Source of the DNA: Heracleum sosnowskyi
Lineage: Eukaryota > Streptophyta > Magnoliopsida > Apiales > Apiaceae
Direction of reading: 5' to 3'
NCBI GenBank assembly: GCA_030848705.1
Contig: CM061243.1
Location: 121,420,674 to 121,484,673, forward strand
Length of the DNA: 64,000 nucleotides
The first letter of the stretch is position 1. Each line of letters starts with the position of its first letter. The position numbers and the translations under genes are program-made. The notes beneath the pieces were generated by a model that ran no database searches, had not been told where the DNA came from, and saw only the letters and a list, made by a program, of their open reading frames with translations. Positions 63,433 through 64,000 of the stretch are shown here, in pieces.

Positions 63433-64000
63433 ATATTTTATTTAAAATATCCATATATTACATTTTTTTGCTAATAAATCACTATTTTATTTAAAATCGA
63501 ACACAATTATATAGTTATATTTGATAATTAAATTTTTACAAATATTTACTAATCAACCAATTTGATTACTATTTTAAATATTGAATATCCTTTATTAATA
63601 ATTCAATTTCAAGTATAAAATGTTTAATACATAAATTTAATAACTAATTGTTATCTATTTATATGCATATTACAATTAATTATATAGATTTACAATGGCA
63701 TTATTGTATGATTTCAATAAAAGTTAAAATTTGAAAAGCAAAAAAACCATTTTAATTCAATGTCCTTCTCAATTTATCAATACATAACTATTTTAAACGT
63801 ATCTCATTTAGATTACATGTTGGTTGGTAAATAAGCCATCTTTTACGTTAATTTAAAGTAATAAACAATCTAAATTCTATTAAATTTAAAATTATGAATT
63901 ATTTTCATTCACGGGTAAATTTTAAAAGCATACTTGAACAAACACATCATCTTATTAATCTTTTGAATTTAAACAAAATTATATTTTAAAAGTAAAAAAA
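63433..64000. other. AT-rich right flank
   Basis: No gene, terminal repeat or coding frame is visible. Confidence 0.5.

Overview
The window is plant nuclear DNA from a eudicot, probably an asterid. The evidence is intron-containing genes with GT/AG splice sites, a P-class PPR gene, an LRK10L-type receptor kinase, pieces of plant Hippo-like (SIK1) and MscS-like (MSL10) genes, AT-rich spacers, and plant Ty1/copia, Ty3/gypsy, hAT and Helitron sequences. The species cannot be named from the sequence. About 13 kb on the left carries host genes. The remaining 51 kb is almost entirely mobile and repetitive DNA.

Layout. At 0.7-3.2 kb (minus) lie exons of a truncated SIK1/Hippo-type kinase, directly beyond the stop codon of an intact mitochondrial-type PPR gene (3163-4761, minus). 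At 5459-6576 (minus) is the transmembrane-kinase exon of an LRK10L-type receptor kinase without its ectodomain. A multi-exon plant gene of unknown function runs on the plus strand from 7022 to 13140. One of its introns holds a decayed copia pol, and another holds a decayed copy of a small exon. At 13739-15321 is a solo LTR with a 5-bp target duplication, itself invaded by a 623-bp hAT-like element with a perfect 8-bp target duplication. A decayed Ty3/gypsy gag follows (16.2-17.8 kb), then AT-rich DNA with short duplications.

The centre (20216-56782) is a three-level nest of Ty1/copia elements, each bounded by a perfect 5-bp target-site duplication. A (minus, TSD CAATA) is interrupted by B (25872-49290, minus, TSD ATCTT). 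B is interrupted inside its reverse transcriptase by C (31421-44108, plus, TSD CAATC). LTR divergence read by eye (about 9 substitutions plus indels in A, about 2 in B, none in C) agrees with the order of insertion. Each element has a long gag, then pol, then a very large extra ORF before the 3' LTR, which is the layout of the Sirevirus (SIRE/Maximus) branch. C has intact gag (774 aa), pol (1104 aa) and extra ORF (1167 aa) and looks potentially autonomous. B and C also carry a small antisense ORF between pol and the extra ORF.

The most unusual signal is that each of the three elements is filled, in LTRs, spacers and coding regions alike, with its own short DNA word: GACAGTA/TGCTGTC in A, ATCAGGAT/AATCCTGATG in B, AAACTCTGA in C. 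The words are so dense that they shape the proteins (DTV, NPD and NSD tripeptides). This resembles the self-marking motifs recognised by anti-silencing proteins of some plant DNA transposons. A link to the extra ORF is a hypothesis only.

The right end (56.8-64 kb) holds two Helitron-like 3' ends, a possible TRIM, and a degenerate satellite-like array of units of roughly 100-150 bp. Inserted in the array is a hAT-like element (60322-61167) that has captured part of an MSL10-type mechanosensitive channel gene, a Pack-type element.
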